Source: Oceanispirochaeta sp. M1
Lineage (GTDB): Bacteria; Spirochaetota; Spirochaetia; DSM-2461
DNA length: 64,000 bases
Direction of reading: 5' to 3'
Assembly: GCF_003346715.1 (NCBI RefSeq)
Contig: NZ_QQPQ01000007.1
Location: forward strand, 1 to 64,000
Part shown: positions 30,619-38,703 of the stretch, piece by piece
How the letters are laid out: each line of letters starts with the position of its first letter
Position numbering within the stretch: position 1 is the stretch's first letter
The notes under the pieces: generated by a model
Database searches by the model: none
What the model was told of the DNA's origin: nothing
The model's input: the letters and a program-made list of their open reading frames with translations, nothing else
Program-made: the position numbers and the translations under genes

Positions 30619-32103
30619 ATGAAGATAAAACATACCCTCATTCTGATGATTTTACAAACCCTGATTTTCTCACAGATTCTGTTTGCCGAAAGCCTGACTC
30701 TCGGTGGAGAGGATGACTGGAACGGAACGGTTCTAAATAACCTGAAAACAACCCCCGGAAAGGGTGGTTTTCTCGATCTTGTACTGAACAGAACCGAACT
30801 GAACTCCCGTATAGATTCAACCGATATCCTTCTCCCCTTCAATGAAGCGGAAGGACGAGATAAATCGGGTAACTATATTATTGGAGAACAGCCGGAATAC
30901 AGCCGCAAATACTTTAAATCCGGTGCCGGCAGTGCAACTTTCGATAGAGAAAACAGAATAACACTGAAAGCAGATACCCGTGGTTCCCTTTTTTATCCTT
31001 TTACAAACTGGGAAGATTTCACAATTGAATTCTGGCTCTACCCTGCGAATCCCAGGGAAGGTGAAAATATTATTCAATGGAAGGGACTGGGCCGTGACGG
31101 AGATGAAATTTACTCTCAGTCAATTCTTTGTCATTTTATCAACCGTCGCCTGGTATGGAGTTTCAGTAATATTTTTCAGATGCCCGACAGCCCTGAATCT
31201 TTCTATGAAATATCCGGAGATCCTGTCCTTCCCAGACAGTGGAATCACCATATGCTCCGTTATGACAGCCGTACAGGGATGCTGGAATACCTGGTAAACG
31301 GTCAACCCTCGGCAATAATCTATACAACTGATGATGGAAATGAATCCAGCACTGTTTACACTCCAAGAGTGGGTGATGAACCTGGTGAACTGGTCATCGG
31401 TTCCGGTTTTACAGGTTTTATGGATGAATTCAGGATGGAACGCCGTTTTGTTGAAAACCGTTCCACAAGACGCTACGACCAACCGGGCTATGGAATAAGC
31501 ACCGTACTGGACCTGAAATTCACGGACTCCAGATTAAACAGTCTGAGTGCTGTGGACAGCAGTCCCGGAAATGCTGCTGTATTTCCCTACTATTTTGCAA
31601 CAAACAGTCTTCTTGAAGCCGAGGAGAGAAGACAGAATTTCCAGGGAGAAAGCACTGTTCTGGACGCTCCTGAATTATGGAAACCATTTTCTGAAATTGA
31701 TGAAGACAGCCGGGGACGTTATCTGCTGATGGCATTTCTTCTCTACCCCGACATGAAAGAAGATCTAACTCCGGGCCTCTCGTTTATGAAACTTGATTAC
31801 ACTCCTTCACTCCCGCCCCTTCCTCCGGCGTATATACATGCAAGGCGATCTGATAACGGAGAGCTCAGGCTGGATTGGAATCCCTCCGCCTCTCCTGAAG
31901 TTGAAGGATATCTTCTGTTCTTCGGGGAAAATCCCGGTGAGTATATATATCCCGGCAGTCCCTTAAAAATTGAAAAAGAGAGTTATACTCTTTTAGACGG
32001 ACTCTCTCCCTTTAAACAGTATTTTTTCGCAATAAAATCCTATACTGGATCGGATAATCCCCGTTACAGTGATTTTTCCGAAGAAATTTCTATAAGACCC
32101 TGA
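30619..32103 (+). CDS. Secreted LamG-like/fibronectin-like protein
   Basis: A 494-residue exported protein with signal peptide (LILMILQTLIFSQILFA). Residues about 95-290 form a concanavalin/LamG-like jelly-roll (DFTIEFWLYPANPREGENIIQW, NHHMLRYD, GELVIGSGFTGFMDEFRMERR), and residues 400-494 look like a fibronectin type III domain (PPAYIHARRSDNGELRLDWNPSAS...). Such proteins bind carbohydrates or other surface partners. It is followed after ten bases by the TPR gene, so they are probably one operon. Confidence 0.8.
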   Translation: MKIKHTLILMILQTLIFSQILFAESLTLGGEDDWNGTVLNNLKTTPGKGGFLDLVLNRTELNSRIDSTDILLPFNEAEGRDKSGNYIIGEQPEYSRKYFKSGAGSATFDRENRITLKADTRGSLFYPFTNWEDFTIEFWLYPANPREGENIIQWKGLGRDGDEIYSQSILCHFINRRLVWSFSNIFQMPDSPESFYEISGDPVLPRQWNHHMLRYDSRTGMLEYLVNGQPSAIIYTTDDGNESSTVYTPRVGDEPGELVIGSGFTGFMDEFRMERRFVENRSTRRYDQPGYGISTVLDLKFTDSRLNSLSAVDSSPGNAAVFPYYFATNSLLEAEERRQNFQGESTVLDAPELWKPFSEIDEDSRGRYLLMAFLLYPDMKEDLTPGLSFMKLDYTPSLPPLPPAYIHARRSDNGELRLDWNPSASPEVEGYLLFFGENPGEYIYPGSPLKIEKESYTLLDGLSPFKQYFFAIKSYTGSDNPRYSDFSEEISIRP

Positions 32104-32113
32104 AGGATGGTTC

Positions 32114-34486
32114 ATGAGTAATTATCAGAACAAATACAATCAGGCCATTTCAGCTTACCTCCTTGAAGACTATGAACTGTCAAGAGATATGACTGATACC
32201 CTCCTGAAAGAAAACGGAGACAGCATACTTCTCCTTATTCTTTCAGGAAATATTCATGAGGCTCTCAAGAACTCGGATAAAGCCATCAATGACTATAGAA
32301 AAGCAATCCATCTCTCTCCTGAAAACCCGGAAGCATATAACAATGTAGGGGTCTCCTATAAAAACAAAGGCGACTTCACAAAAGCGGAAACCGCCTTTAA
32401 ACAGGCCGCCAGACTTGCTCCGGACCGTCCGGACATAAGTTACAACCTTGGAAATCTTTATAAACGAAACGGCGATCTCGAACTGGCCGAGAAATGGTAT
32501 AAAAAATCAATCAAACAGGATCCTTCCTACATAAAGGCCTATAATAATCTGGGAACCATCTTTGAGCAGAGCAAAAATTATGAAAAAGCCGAAGAGATCT
32601 ATCGCCAGGGTCTCTCCATGGACAAAAATAATGCAACCCTCCACTACAATCTGGGAATAACATATCAGGACAGGGGAAATCTGGATGAGGCTAAAATCCA
32701 GTATGAAGAGTCCCTGAAATACAGGCCCGGCTGGACACCAAGTCTCGGAAATCTGGGAGAGGTTCTTCAGAATCAGGGATCCCTGGATGAGGCCGAAAAA
32801 AAATTCGAACAGCTTCTGGATAAAGAACCTGAAAATGTTCGTGCCATAAATAGTATGGGTACAATTCACGCCGAAAAAGGTGATGAAGAGAAAGCCCGCC
32901 ATTACTTTAAAAAAGCTCTTTCCCGTGATCCTTCCTATAAAACTGCCACACTTAACCTTCAGCAGCTGTATATGAAACAGAATGCTCTGCAGGAAGCCCT
33001 GGAAGAGCTGAATAAACAGGCTAACTACCACCCTTCTGATATGCATATCCGTCTTCAGATCGGTGACATCCTGACAAAACAGGAACGCTATAAAGAAGCT
33101 GAAAAAGTATACAACCATGTCATTGAGAGACAGACAGATAACCTGGAAGCCTATAGAGCCCTTGCGGCACTCTATGCCATTGAGAAAAGACCGGATTTGG
33201 TCCGTTCCTGTGTGATAGAAATTTTCAAACTGGATCCTAATGACAAATCAATTCTTTATACCCTCTCCAAAACCTATCTGGAGGGAGAACGCTATGATGA
33301 AGCCCTGAAGTATATTGAAGATTATCTTGAAGCATTTCCTGCTGATAAAAAGGCACTTCATATTAAAGCAAGAATCCTTCAGAAGACATCCAGACAGGAT
33401 GAGGCGGCGGAACTCTATGAACAGCTTGATGGAGATCCTGAACTGATCAACGATCCGGAAACACTTACCGATATGGCTGAAGCCTATTTTCAATCTGGAG
33501 AGAGAGAAAAAGCGGTTAACAAGCTGGAATCTCTGCTTAACCTCCAAGGTGCCTCAACTGCAACTGAAGATATCAATAACCTTACGCAGACACTGGAACT
33601 GTATGAAAAAACCGTATCCTCCTTTGAGGAAGGTTCTGAGAACTGGCACAACAATCTGGCAAAAATGAGACAGATAACCATCAGGGATTTGAAACAGGAT
33701 CAATCCCAGAATTATTCGACAGGACCAAAACTGTCACAGATACCCATGGATGAAGAAGATGCCATCAGTCTGCTGGATATAAATGCCATGGAGCCCGTAA
33801 TAAATATCAATGAGGAAGAAGATACTCTCCTTCTTGAAGAAGATACAGAAGATATGGAAGACGTTTACACTGAATTGATGAAAGAAGGTGTAATTCCTGA
33901 AGAAGAGGAAGTTATACAGGAAGCCCCACCACTTCCTCCTGCCGCCTATCCTCCAGCTCCGCCTTCTTCCTACCCGGCGCCCGAACCTTATCCTGTAGAG
34001 ATGCCCTACCCGGTCAATCCGACACCGCCTCCGGCAGCTGAATCAGAACCCGCCCCCCCTGCTCCGGCGGGAGAATCCAAACCTGCAGCTCAGACAGAAC
34101 CTGCTTCTCCGGAAGATCCCCTGAAAAAGAAAGAAGAGGATGAGCTGGAACCACGTCTGGATATTGCGGGAATGATGAATTATCTATTTACCCTTTCCCA
34201 CGATCTGCCTGATGACAAAAGACAGATTCTTATAGATAAGGCTATTCCTCTGAAGATGGCATCGGTTGTTAAACGACTTTCCGGCGGACGTCATTTCAAG
34301 GAGAAAGTCTCCAGTTACGACAGACGAAACGGCAGTAGAAAAGATTTTAATATCAGTGAAGAAAATATGAAGGACTCACTCTCCGCCTTTAGAAATCTGA
34401 CAGAGCAGCATCCTGATAGTCTCATCAGTTCAGCCTTTACTAAGAAAATGGATGAGCTGATGACAAAGATTAAGCCCTATCTCTGA
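32114..34486 (+). CDS. Large TPR protein with proline-rich linker
   Basis: A 790-residue cytoplasmic protein. Residues 1-460 contain about a dozen tetratricopeptide repeats (for example NPEAYNNVGVSYKNKGDFTKA and ATLHYNLGITYQDRGNLDEA), a protein-binding solenoid. An acidic segment (about 545-605), a Pro/Ala/Glu-rich linker (about 612-680) and a C-terminal helical domain of about 100 residues follow. No catalytic motif is visible. Its start is ten bases after the LamG-protein stop with GGATGG upstream. The C-terminal domain is the part I cannot place. Confidence 0.85.
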   Translation: MSNYQNKYNQAISAYLLEDYELSRDMTDTLLKENGDSILLLILSGNIHEALKNSDKAINDYRKAIHLSPENPEAYNNVGVSYKNKGDFTKAETAFKQAARLAPDRPDISYNLGNLYKRNGDLELAEKWYKKSIKQDPSYIKAYNNLGTIFEQSKNYEKAEEIYRQGLSMDKNNATLHYNLGITYQDRGNLDEAKIQYEESLKYRPGWTPSLGNLGEVLQNQGSLDEAEKKFEQLLDKEPENVRAINSMGTIHAEKGDEEKARHYFKKALSRDPSYKTATLNLQQLYMKQNALQEALEELNKQANYHPSDMHIRLQIGDILTKQERYKEAEKVYNHVIERQTDNLEAYRALAALYAIEKRPDLVRSCVIEIFKLDPNDKSILYTLSKTYLEGERYDEALKYIEDYLEAFPADKKALHIKARILQKTSRQDEAAELYEQLDGDPELINDPETLTDMAEAYFQSGEREKAVNKLESLLNLQGASTATEDINNLTQTLELYEKTVSSFEEGSENWHNNLAKMRQITIRDLKQDQSQNYSTGPKLSQIPMDEEDAISLLDINAMEPVININEEEDTLLLEEDTEDMEDVYTELMKEGVIPEEEEVIQEAPPLPPAAYPPAPPSSYPAPEPYPVEMPYPVNPTPPPAAESEPAPPAPAGESKPAAQTEPASPEDPLKKKEEDELEPRLDIAGMMNYLFTLSHDLPDDKRQILIDKAIPLKMASVVKRLSGGRHFKEKVSSYDRRNGSRKDFNISEENMKDSLSAFRNLTEQHPDSLISSAFTKKMDELMTKIKPYL

Positions 34487-34507
34487 TCGAGTACGGCGGG
34501 AAAATAT

Positions 34508-35344
34508 TTAAAGTTGCTTATGATCCTTCAGTTTTGCATTAAAGCGCTCAAGGTCTTTTCCTTTAAGAGAATTCTCTTCTCCCGCTATTACCCTGCTTAA
34601 AGCATCAAGCTCCGCTGCTGAAAAACGGACTGAACCTTTTATATGATTATCAAATGCCTCCATGGCAACCGGACAGACAAGACTGACCAGCTTGTGGATC
34701 TCCTCGGCATAGACTCTGATTTCCATCTGCGCATGGGCATCCATTCTCAATTTCAGAAAATGAAACATATTTTTTAAATCCATCTGCCAATACCACTCGG
34801 TATAAAGACTGAGGGGCAGATTGATACGAGCCAGTTCACGGGCGACATTGTCATCCAGAAGGGCTGTATAATTTTCGTATACCTTGTTCTGCTCTTCCTC
34901 AAGCATGCTTCGGACCTTCTGTTTCAATTCAGGGGGTATTTCCTCTTCAGAACGGCCCTGCTTATTATCAAGACTCTGAAACGCCACGTCTTTTTCAGAC
35001 GGTAGATAAAACTCATTTTTCATAACGCTGTAGCGGCCTGAGATTTCATTTACCCTTGCAGTTCTATGACGAACCCACTGACGGGCAACAAAAATCGGCA
35101 TCTTGGTATGAAAAGTAAATACAACCTGTTCAAAGGGTGAAGTGTGTTCATTTCGAAGGAGATAGTTTATCAGTCCCTTATCTTCACGGAAGGATTTGGT
35201 TCCGCTTCCATAAGAAACTCGAGCGGACTGTACAATTCTGTCGTCACTTCCCATATAATCAACGAGCCTGACAAAACCTTTATCCAGTACGGGAAACTCC
35301 TTGTCCAGTACGGCTTCAGCTTCAGGAATCACACTATGTCCCAT
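34508..35344 (-). CDS. thyX: FAD-dependent thymidylate synthase
   Basis: A 278-residue flavin-dependent thymidylate synthase, making dTMP from dUMP with methylene-tetrahydrofolate and NADPH. The signature RHR-x7-S is present as R92-H-R94...S102, with the substrate-loop segment ISGRYSV following and the helix LARINLPLSLYTEWYWQMDLKN typical of ThyX. A good ribosome-binding site (TAGGAGAT) precedes the ATG. No thyA or folA is visible in the window. It is a separate unit, with 105 bases to the YigZ gene. Confidence 0.97.
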   Translation of the reverse strand: MGHSVIPEAEAVLDKEFPVLDKGFVRLVDYMGSDDRIVQSARVSYGSGTKSFREDKGLINYLLRNEHTSPFEQVVFTFHTKMPIFVARQWVRHRTARVNEISGRYSVMKNEFYLPSEKDVAFQSLDNKQGRSEEEIPPELKQKVRSMLEEEQNKVYENYTALLDDNVARELARINLPLSLYTEWYWQMDLKNMFHFLKLRMDAHAQMEIRVYAEEIHKLVSLVCPVAMEAFDNHIKGSVRFSAAELDALSRVIAGEENSLKGKDLERFNAKLKDHKQL

Positions 35345-35449
35345 AATATCTCCTACTCAGGGCATATCCTCTCTGGATTCCCTGTCTTTAATCTTTCCGC
35401 TGTATTGTAAATTGAAACAGAGGAAAGCTCAATATTCCTTTATATACAC

Positions 35450-36061
35450 TTATTCCTCTTCAACAATATTGATTTCAATAGAACCCTGAGAGAAATTTTT
35501 TACATCTCTGCGGCAGTCTTCAATATTTCTCCGGGGTACTTTTCCCGATATTGTTACACCTTCTGAAAAATCTTCCACACAGTCCAGTGCTTTATTCTCT
35601 AGCAGTATTGCCTTCACACCTTCATACTGAGCATAGGAACATGATAGTGAATACTTTGAATACTCAATTTTTTCAACAGAATTCACCAGGGCCAGAACAT
35701 CCTGGGCAGCCTGTGTATAGGCTGAAACAAGACCTCCAGTTCCCAGCTTTGTTCCTCCGAAATAGCGAATAACAAAAAGTGCCACATAAGTCAGGCCTGA
35801 TCCCTTCAGAACTTCAAGAGCCGGTCTACCTGCCGTTCCATGGGGTTCTCCGTCATCACTCAGGCCGTAAAGAGTCCCCGCATCACCCAGAACATAGGAC
35901 CAGACAACATGTCTTGAGCTGGGATGTTCTACCCTGAGCTCCTTCAATTTACTGCGAACTTCCATATCGTTTTCTACCGGAAACACCATACTTATGAACC
36001 TTGATTTCTTTACAGAGAACTCAGATTGAACTTTATTAGCCGGTATCATAATTTTTTTCAT
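35450..36061 (-). CDS. YigZ/IMPACT family protein
   Basis: A 203-residue YigZ-type protein. The IMPACT N-terminal domain contains SRFISMVFPVEN, DDGEPHGTAGRPALEVL and IRYFGGTKLGTGGLVSAY; a C-terminal domain of about 60 residues (DUF1949 type) follows. The family may act on translation or RNA/DNA but its biochemical role is not settled. The in-frame ATG at 36061 is preferred to one 21 codons upstream because the conserved core starts soon after it; a weak CGGGAT lies upstream of it. The start could also be the next ATG at 36049. Confidence 0.85.
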   Translation of the reverse strand: MKKIMIPANKVQSEFSVKKSRFISMVFPVENDMEVRSKLKELRVEHPSSRHVVWSYVLGDAGTLYGLSDDGEPHGTAGRPALEVLKGSGLTYVALFVIRYFGGTKLGTGGLVSAYTQAAQDVLALVNSVEKIEYSKYSLSCSYAQYEGVKAILLENKALDCVEDFSEGVTISGKVPRRNIEDCRRDVKNFSQGSIEINIVEEE

Positions 36062-36169
36062 TTTTTTTATCCCGAATTTAAAAAATGTACTATAATTTAT
36101 TAAAGTATATATAGTCAATTTCATAATTTAAAGCATCCAGCCGAACTGGTAAAAACTGACTCTTTTACA

Positions 36170-36198
36170 TTGTGTAATTGATGAATTAATTGTATTAT
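36170..36198 (+). promoter_or_regulatory. Promoter of the glycoside hydrolase gene
   Basis: TTGTGT and TATTAT are 17 bp apart, leaving a 52-base leader with a GAGGAG ribosome-binding site before the GTG start. Confidence 0.5.
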
Positions 36199-36250
36199 AC
36201 GAAATTCACAATAATCGAATTTTTTAGTTATAAGCAATCGAGGAGCTATA

Positions 36251-37669
36251 GTGGTTAAGAAAGATTTTCCAAAGGTACACTATTACGACCAGGACTTTGT
36301 AGATATATACAACCGATCCTGGGCATGGGTACAGGACTACTGGTTTAAAGGCAGTTCAGAGATTAAGAACAGCTTCTTCAACCATAAGGAAAATACGACT
36401 CTCGATCTCTTCGAATCATGTATGTCTACTTTCTTTCTTGTTTATCATAATATGAAATACCCCGTTGCTCCCATGCTGGACAATTTTTACCAGCTGCAGG
36501 AAGAAAACGGTGCCATTCGTTCCAATTATGATCTTGAAACAGGAAAGCCGGTATTTACAGATGAAAATCCTGAGGGCGTATCGCCTCCCCTACTTGCATG
36601 GGTTGAATATAACCTATACCACAAAGTAGGTCAGAAAAAGAGAATCAAAGAAATCATGCCTTTCCTGGAGCGTTACTACAGCTGGCTTGATGTTACTTTT
36701 AAAGATGTAGATTCCGGACTTTATGTTGTTCCCCTTGAAGCTACAAAGATGACCAACTCTCCCAGAGAGAAAATGAAGTTTGCCGTCGATTTCAATGCAC
36801 AGCAGGCTCTGAATTCACTCTACATGTCAGCTTTGGGAGATATCCTGAATGATAAGGAACTCAGCTTCAAATACAAAAAACAGTATTTTTCTCTGAAAAC
36901 CAGAATCAACACTCTCATGTGGAATAAGGAAGATAATATCTACTACGATCTGGATAAAGATCTTGAGCAGGTAAAAGTTAAGACAGCCGCTTCCTACTGG
37001 CCCCTCCTGGCGGAGATTCCCAATGAAGCACGTGCTGAAGGAATGATTGAGCTGTTGAAGGATCCTGAGATTTTCGGAACGGATAATCCCTTTCCTTCTC
37101 TGGCTGCAGACGAACCTGAATTTGACAAGAAAGGAAACGGGTACCGTGGTTCTGTCTATCCTTTTCTCACATTCATGATCATCAAAGGGCTTGAAAAATT
37201 CGGCCGTTATGATTTTGCAAGAGAGTGTTCCATCCGTCATATGTACTATATCCTGGATACCTTTCATCCCGACGGGAATAAAAAAGGAACCCTATGGGAA
37301 TCCTATGCACCCATGAGCGAAGGTCCTGCAGTTTGTAAGGATGAAAACATGGAGAATAAACAGCTCTTTCTGAGTTATGCAGCACTCTCCACCATCACTC
37401 TTATGATCGAAAATGTTGTAGGACTCTATATCAGTCTGCCACGTAAAACTGTAGACTGGATTGTTCCCACTCTTGAACTGATGGGAATAGAAGATCTTTG
37501 TCTAAAGAGAAACATGATCACGATCCTCAGTAATAAAAGCGCCAGAGGCTGGGAAATCCGTCTTGAATCAGAAAAACTCTATTACTTCACAATAGATATA
37601 CTCGGTCAAAAGAAAAAGACACTTCCCATTCCATCTGGTAAATGTTCAATGCTCATAGATAAATTATAA
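36251..37669 (+). CDS. Trehalase/GH63-like (MGH1-type) glycoside hydrolase
   Basis: A 472-residue protein without signal peptide, of the alpha/alpha-six barrel type seen in GH63, GH37 and mannosylglycerate hydrolase. Characteristic stretches are SRE-like LDLFESCMSTFF, the TNSPREKMKFAVDFNAQQAL segment, GYRGSVYPFLTFMIIKGLEK and KKGTLWESYAP, where catalytic acids D/E are expected. The intracellular location suggests processing of a compatible solute or oligosaccharide. GTG start with GAGGAG. No transporter or sugar regulator is adjacent, so the substrate is unknown. Confidence 0.75.
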   Translation: MVKKDFPKVHYYDQDFVDIYNRSWAWVQDYWFKGSSEIKNSFFNHKENTTLDLFESCMSTFFLVYHNMKYPVAPMLDNFYQLQEENGAIRSNYDLETGKPVFTDENPEGVSPPLLAWVEYNLYHKVGQKKRIKEIMPFLERYYSWLDVTFKDVDSGLYVVPLEATKMTNSPREKMKFAVDFNAQQALNSLYMSALGDILNDKELSFKYKKQYFSLKTRINTLMWNKEDNIYYDLDKDLEQVKVKTAASYWPLLAEIPNEARAEGMIELLKDPEIFGTDNPFPSLAADEPEFDKKGNGYRGSVYPFLTFMIIKGLEKFGRYDFARECSIRHMYYILDTFHPDGNKKGTLWESYAPMSEGPAVCKDENMENKQLFLSYAALSTITLMIENVVGLYISLPRKTVDWIVPTLELMGIEDLCLKRNMITILSNKSARGWEIRLESEKLYYFTIDILGQKKKTLPIPSGKCSMLIDKL

Positions 37670-37724
37670 TTGAGCAGTCAGACTCTGAACGAACTCTGAC
37701 GACAGAGAGCATCAACTTATAAAT

Positions 37725-37762
37725 AAAAAAGCCTGATCCTTAGGGATTCAGGCTTTTTTTTA
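37725..37762. terminator. Bidirectional terminator between glycoside hydrolase and recR
   Basis: GCCTGA...TCAGGC stem with A-rich and T-rich flanks on both sides, between convergent genes. Confidence 0.85.
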
Positions 37763-37785
37763 TGTCCTGGTGAAAATAAATAAGC

Positions 37786-38373
37786 TCAGTATTCCATTCT
37801 ACCTTTCAGAGCTCTGGAAATGCTCATCGTGTCAGCGTACTCCATATCACCTCCAACAGGGAGACCCGAAGCTATACGTGATATGCGGATACTGTTCCCA
37901 TCAAGAAGATGTTTGATATACAGAGCCGTAGAATCTCCCTCAAGGGTGGGATTGGTGGCCAGAATAATCTCACTGACTCCAAGTGATTCAATTCTCTCCA
38001 TCAAACGCTCAAAACCCAGCTCTGACGGCCCTATTCCGTCCAGGGGAGACAGTACACCATGGAGCACAAAATAAAGCCCTCTAAAGTCTCCAGTGCTCTC
38101 TATCATCATAATATCCTGAGACTCCTCCACGACACAGAGAACTTTACTGTCCCGGTCGGAAGAACTGCAGATAACACAGAGATCATCCTCCGTGTAATTT
38201 CCGCACTCTTTGCATTTATGGATTCTCTCTTTCAGCTCCCCGATAGATTGTCCCAGGAGCCTATTATAATCCTCATCTCCTTTAAGAAGGGAATAAGCCA
38301 TTCGAACCGCACTTTTCTTCCCTATACCGGGAAGCCGCGACAGAAGGGTAATCAGATTTTCGAGGGTATTCAT
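37786..38373 (-). CDS. recR: Recombination protein RecR
   Basis: A 195-residue RecR: N-terminal helix-hairpin-helix (SRLPGIGKKSAVRMAYSLL), zinc finger C54-C57-C66-C69, Toprim core (VCVVEES-type segment and LATNPTLEGDSTALYI) and C-terminal ring-forming part. It loads RecA with RecF/RecO at gaps. It follows ybaB by three bases, the last gene of the conserved dnaX-ybaB-recR operon. recF is at the origin further right. Confidence 0.97.
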   Translation of the reverse strand: MNTLENLITLLSRLPGIGKKSAVRMAYSLLKGDEDYNRLLGQSIGELKERIHKCKECGNYTEDDLCVICSSSDRDSKVLCVVEESQDIMMIESTGDFRGLYFVLHGVLSPLDGIGPSELGFERLMERIESLGVSEIILATNPTLEGDSTALYIKHLLDGNSIRISRIASGLPVGGDMEYADTMSISRALKGRMEY

Positions 38374-38376
38374 CCC

Positions 38377-38703
38377 TCAGACTCCGGGAAATCCGGGAGG
38401 AAGAGGCATTCCCGCAAGATCGGACATTTCATCCTTAATCTTCTCTTTAATGCTGGAAGTTGCTGCAGAACAGGCGGAGACAATAAGTTCCTCCAGCATC
38501 TTCACATCTCGTGGATCAACGGCAACAGGATCTATAGTTACACTACAGACCTCCATCTGACCGTTCATTTTGACAGTGACCAGATCACCTCCGGAAGAAC
38601 CTTCAGCATATATATCTTTCAGCTTAGCCTGAACATCTCCCATCTTACCCTGCATTTCCTGCAGGTTCTTCATTAAATCCATCGGGTTAAAACTCATTCT
38701 CAA
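38377..38703 (-). CDS. YbaB/EbfC nucleoid-associated protein
   Basis: A 108-residue YbaB/EbfC-family protein with the typical N-terminal helix MDLMKNLQEMQGKMGDVQAKL, beta-sheet (SGGDLVTVKMNGQMEVCSVTI) and C-terminal helix. The Borrelia homologue EbfC is a DNA-binding nucleoid protein. The start overlaps the dnaX stop by four bases; translational coupling is likely. Confidence 0.93.
   Translation of the reverse strand: MRMSFNPMDLMKNLQEMQGKMGDVQAKLKDIYAEGSSGGDLVTVKMNGQMEVCSVTIDPVAVDPRDVKMLEELIVSACSAATSSIKEKIKDEMSDLAGMPLPPGFPGV

Noticed and set aside
32507-33118. 203-codon open frame opposite the TPR gene
   Set aside because: The composition (Phe/Ile-rich) is what antisense to repeated Lys/Glu/Asp codons gives.
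38059-38676. 205-codon open frame opposite ybaB/recR
   Set aside because: Covers two conserved genes on the other strand; no motif.
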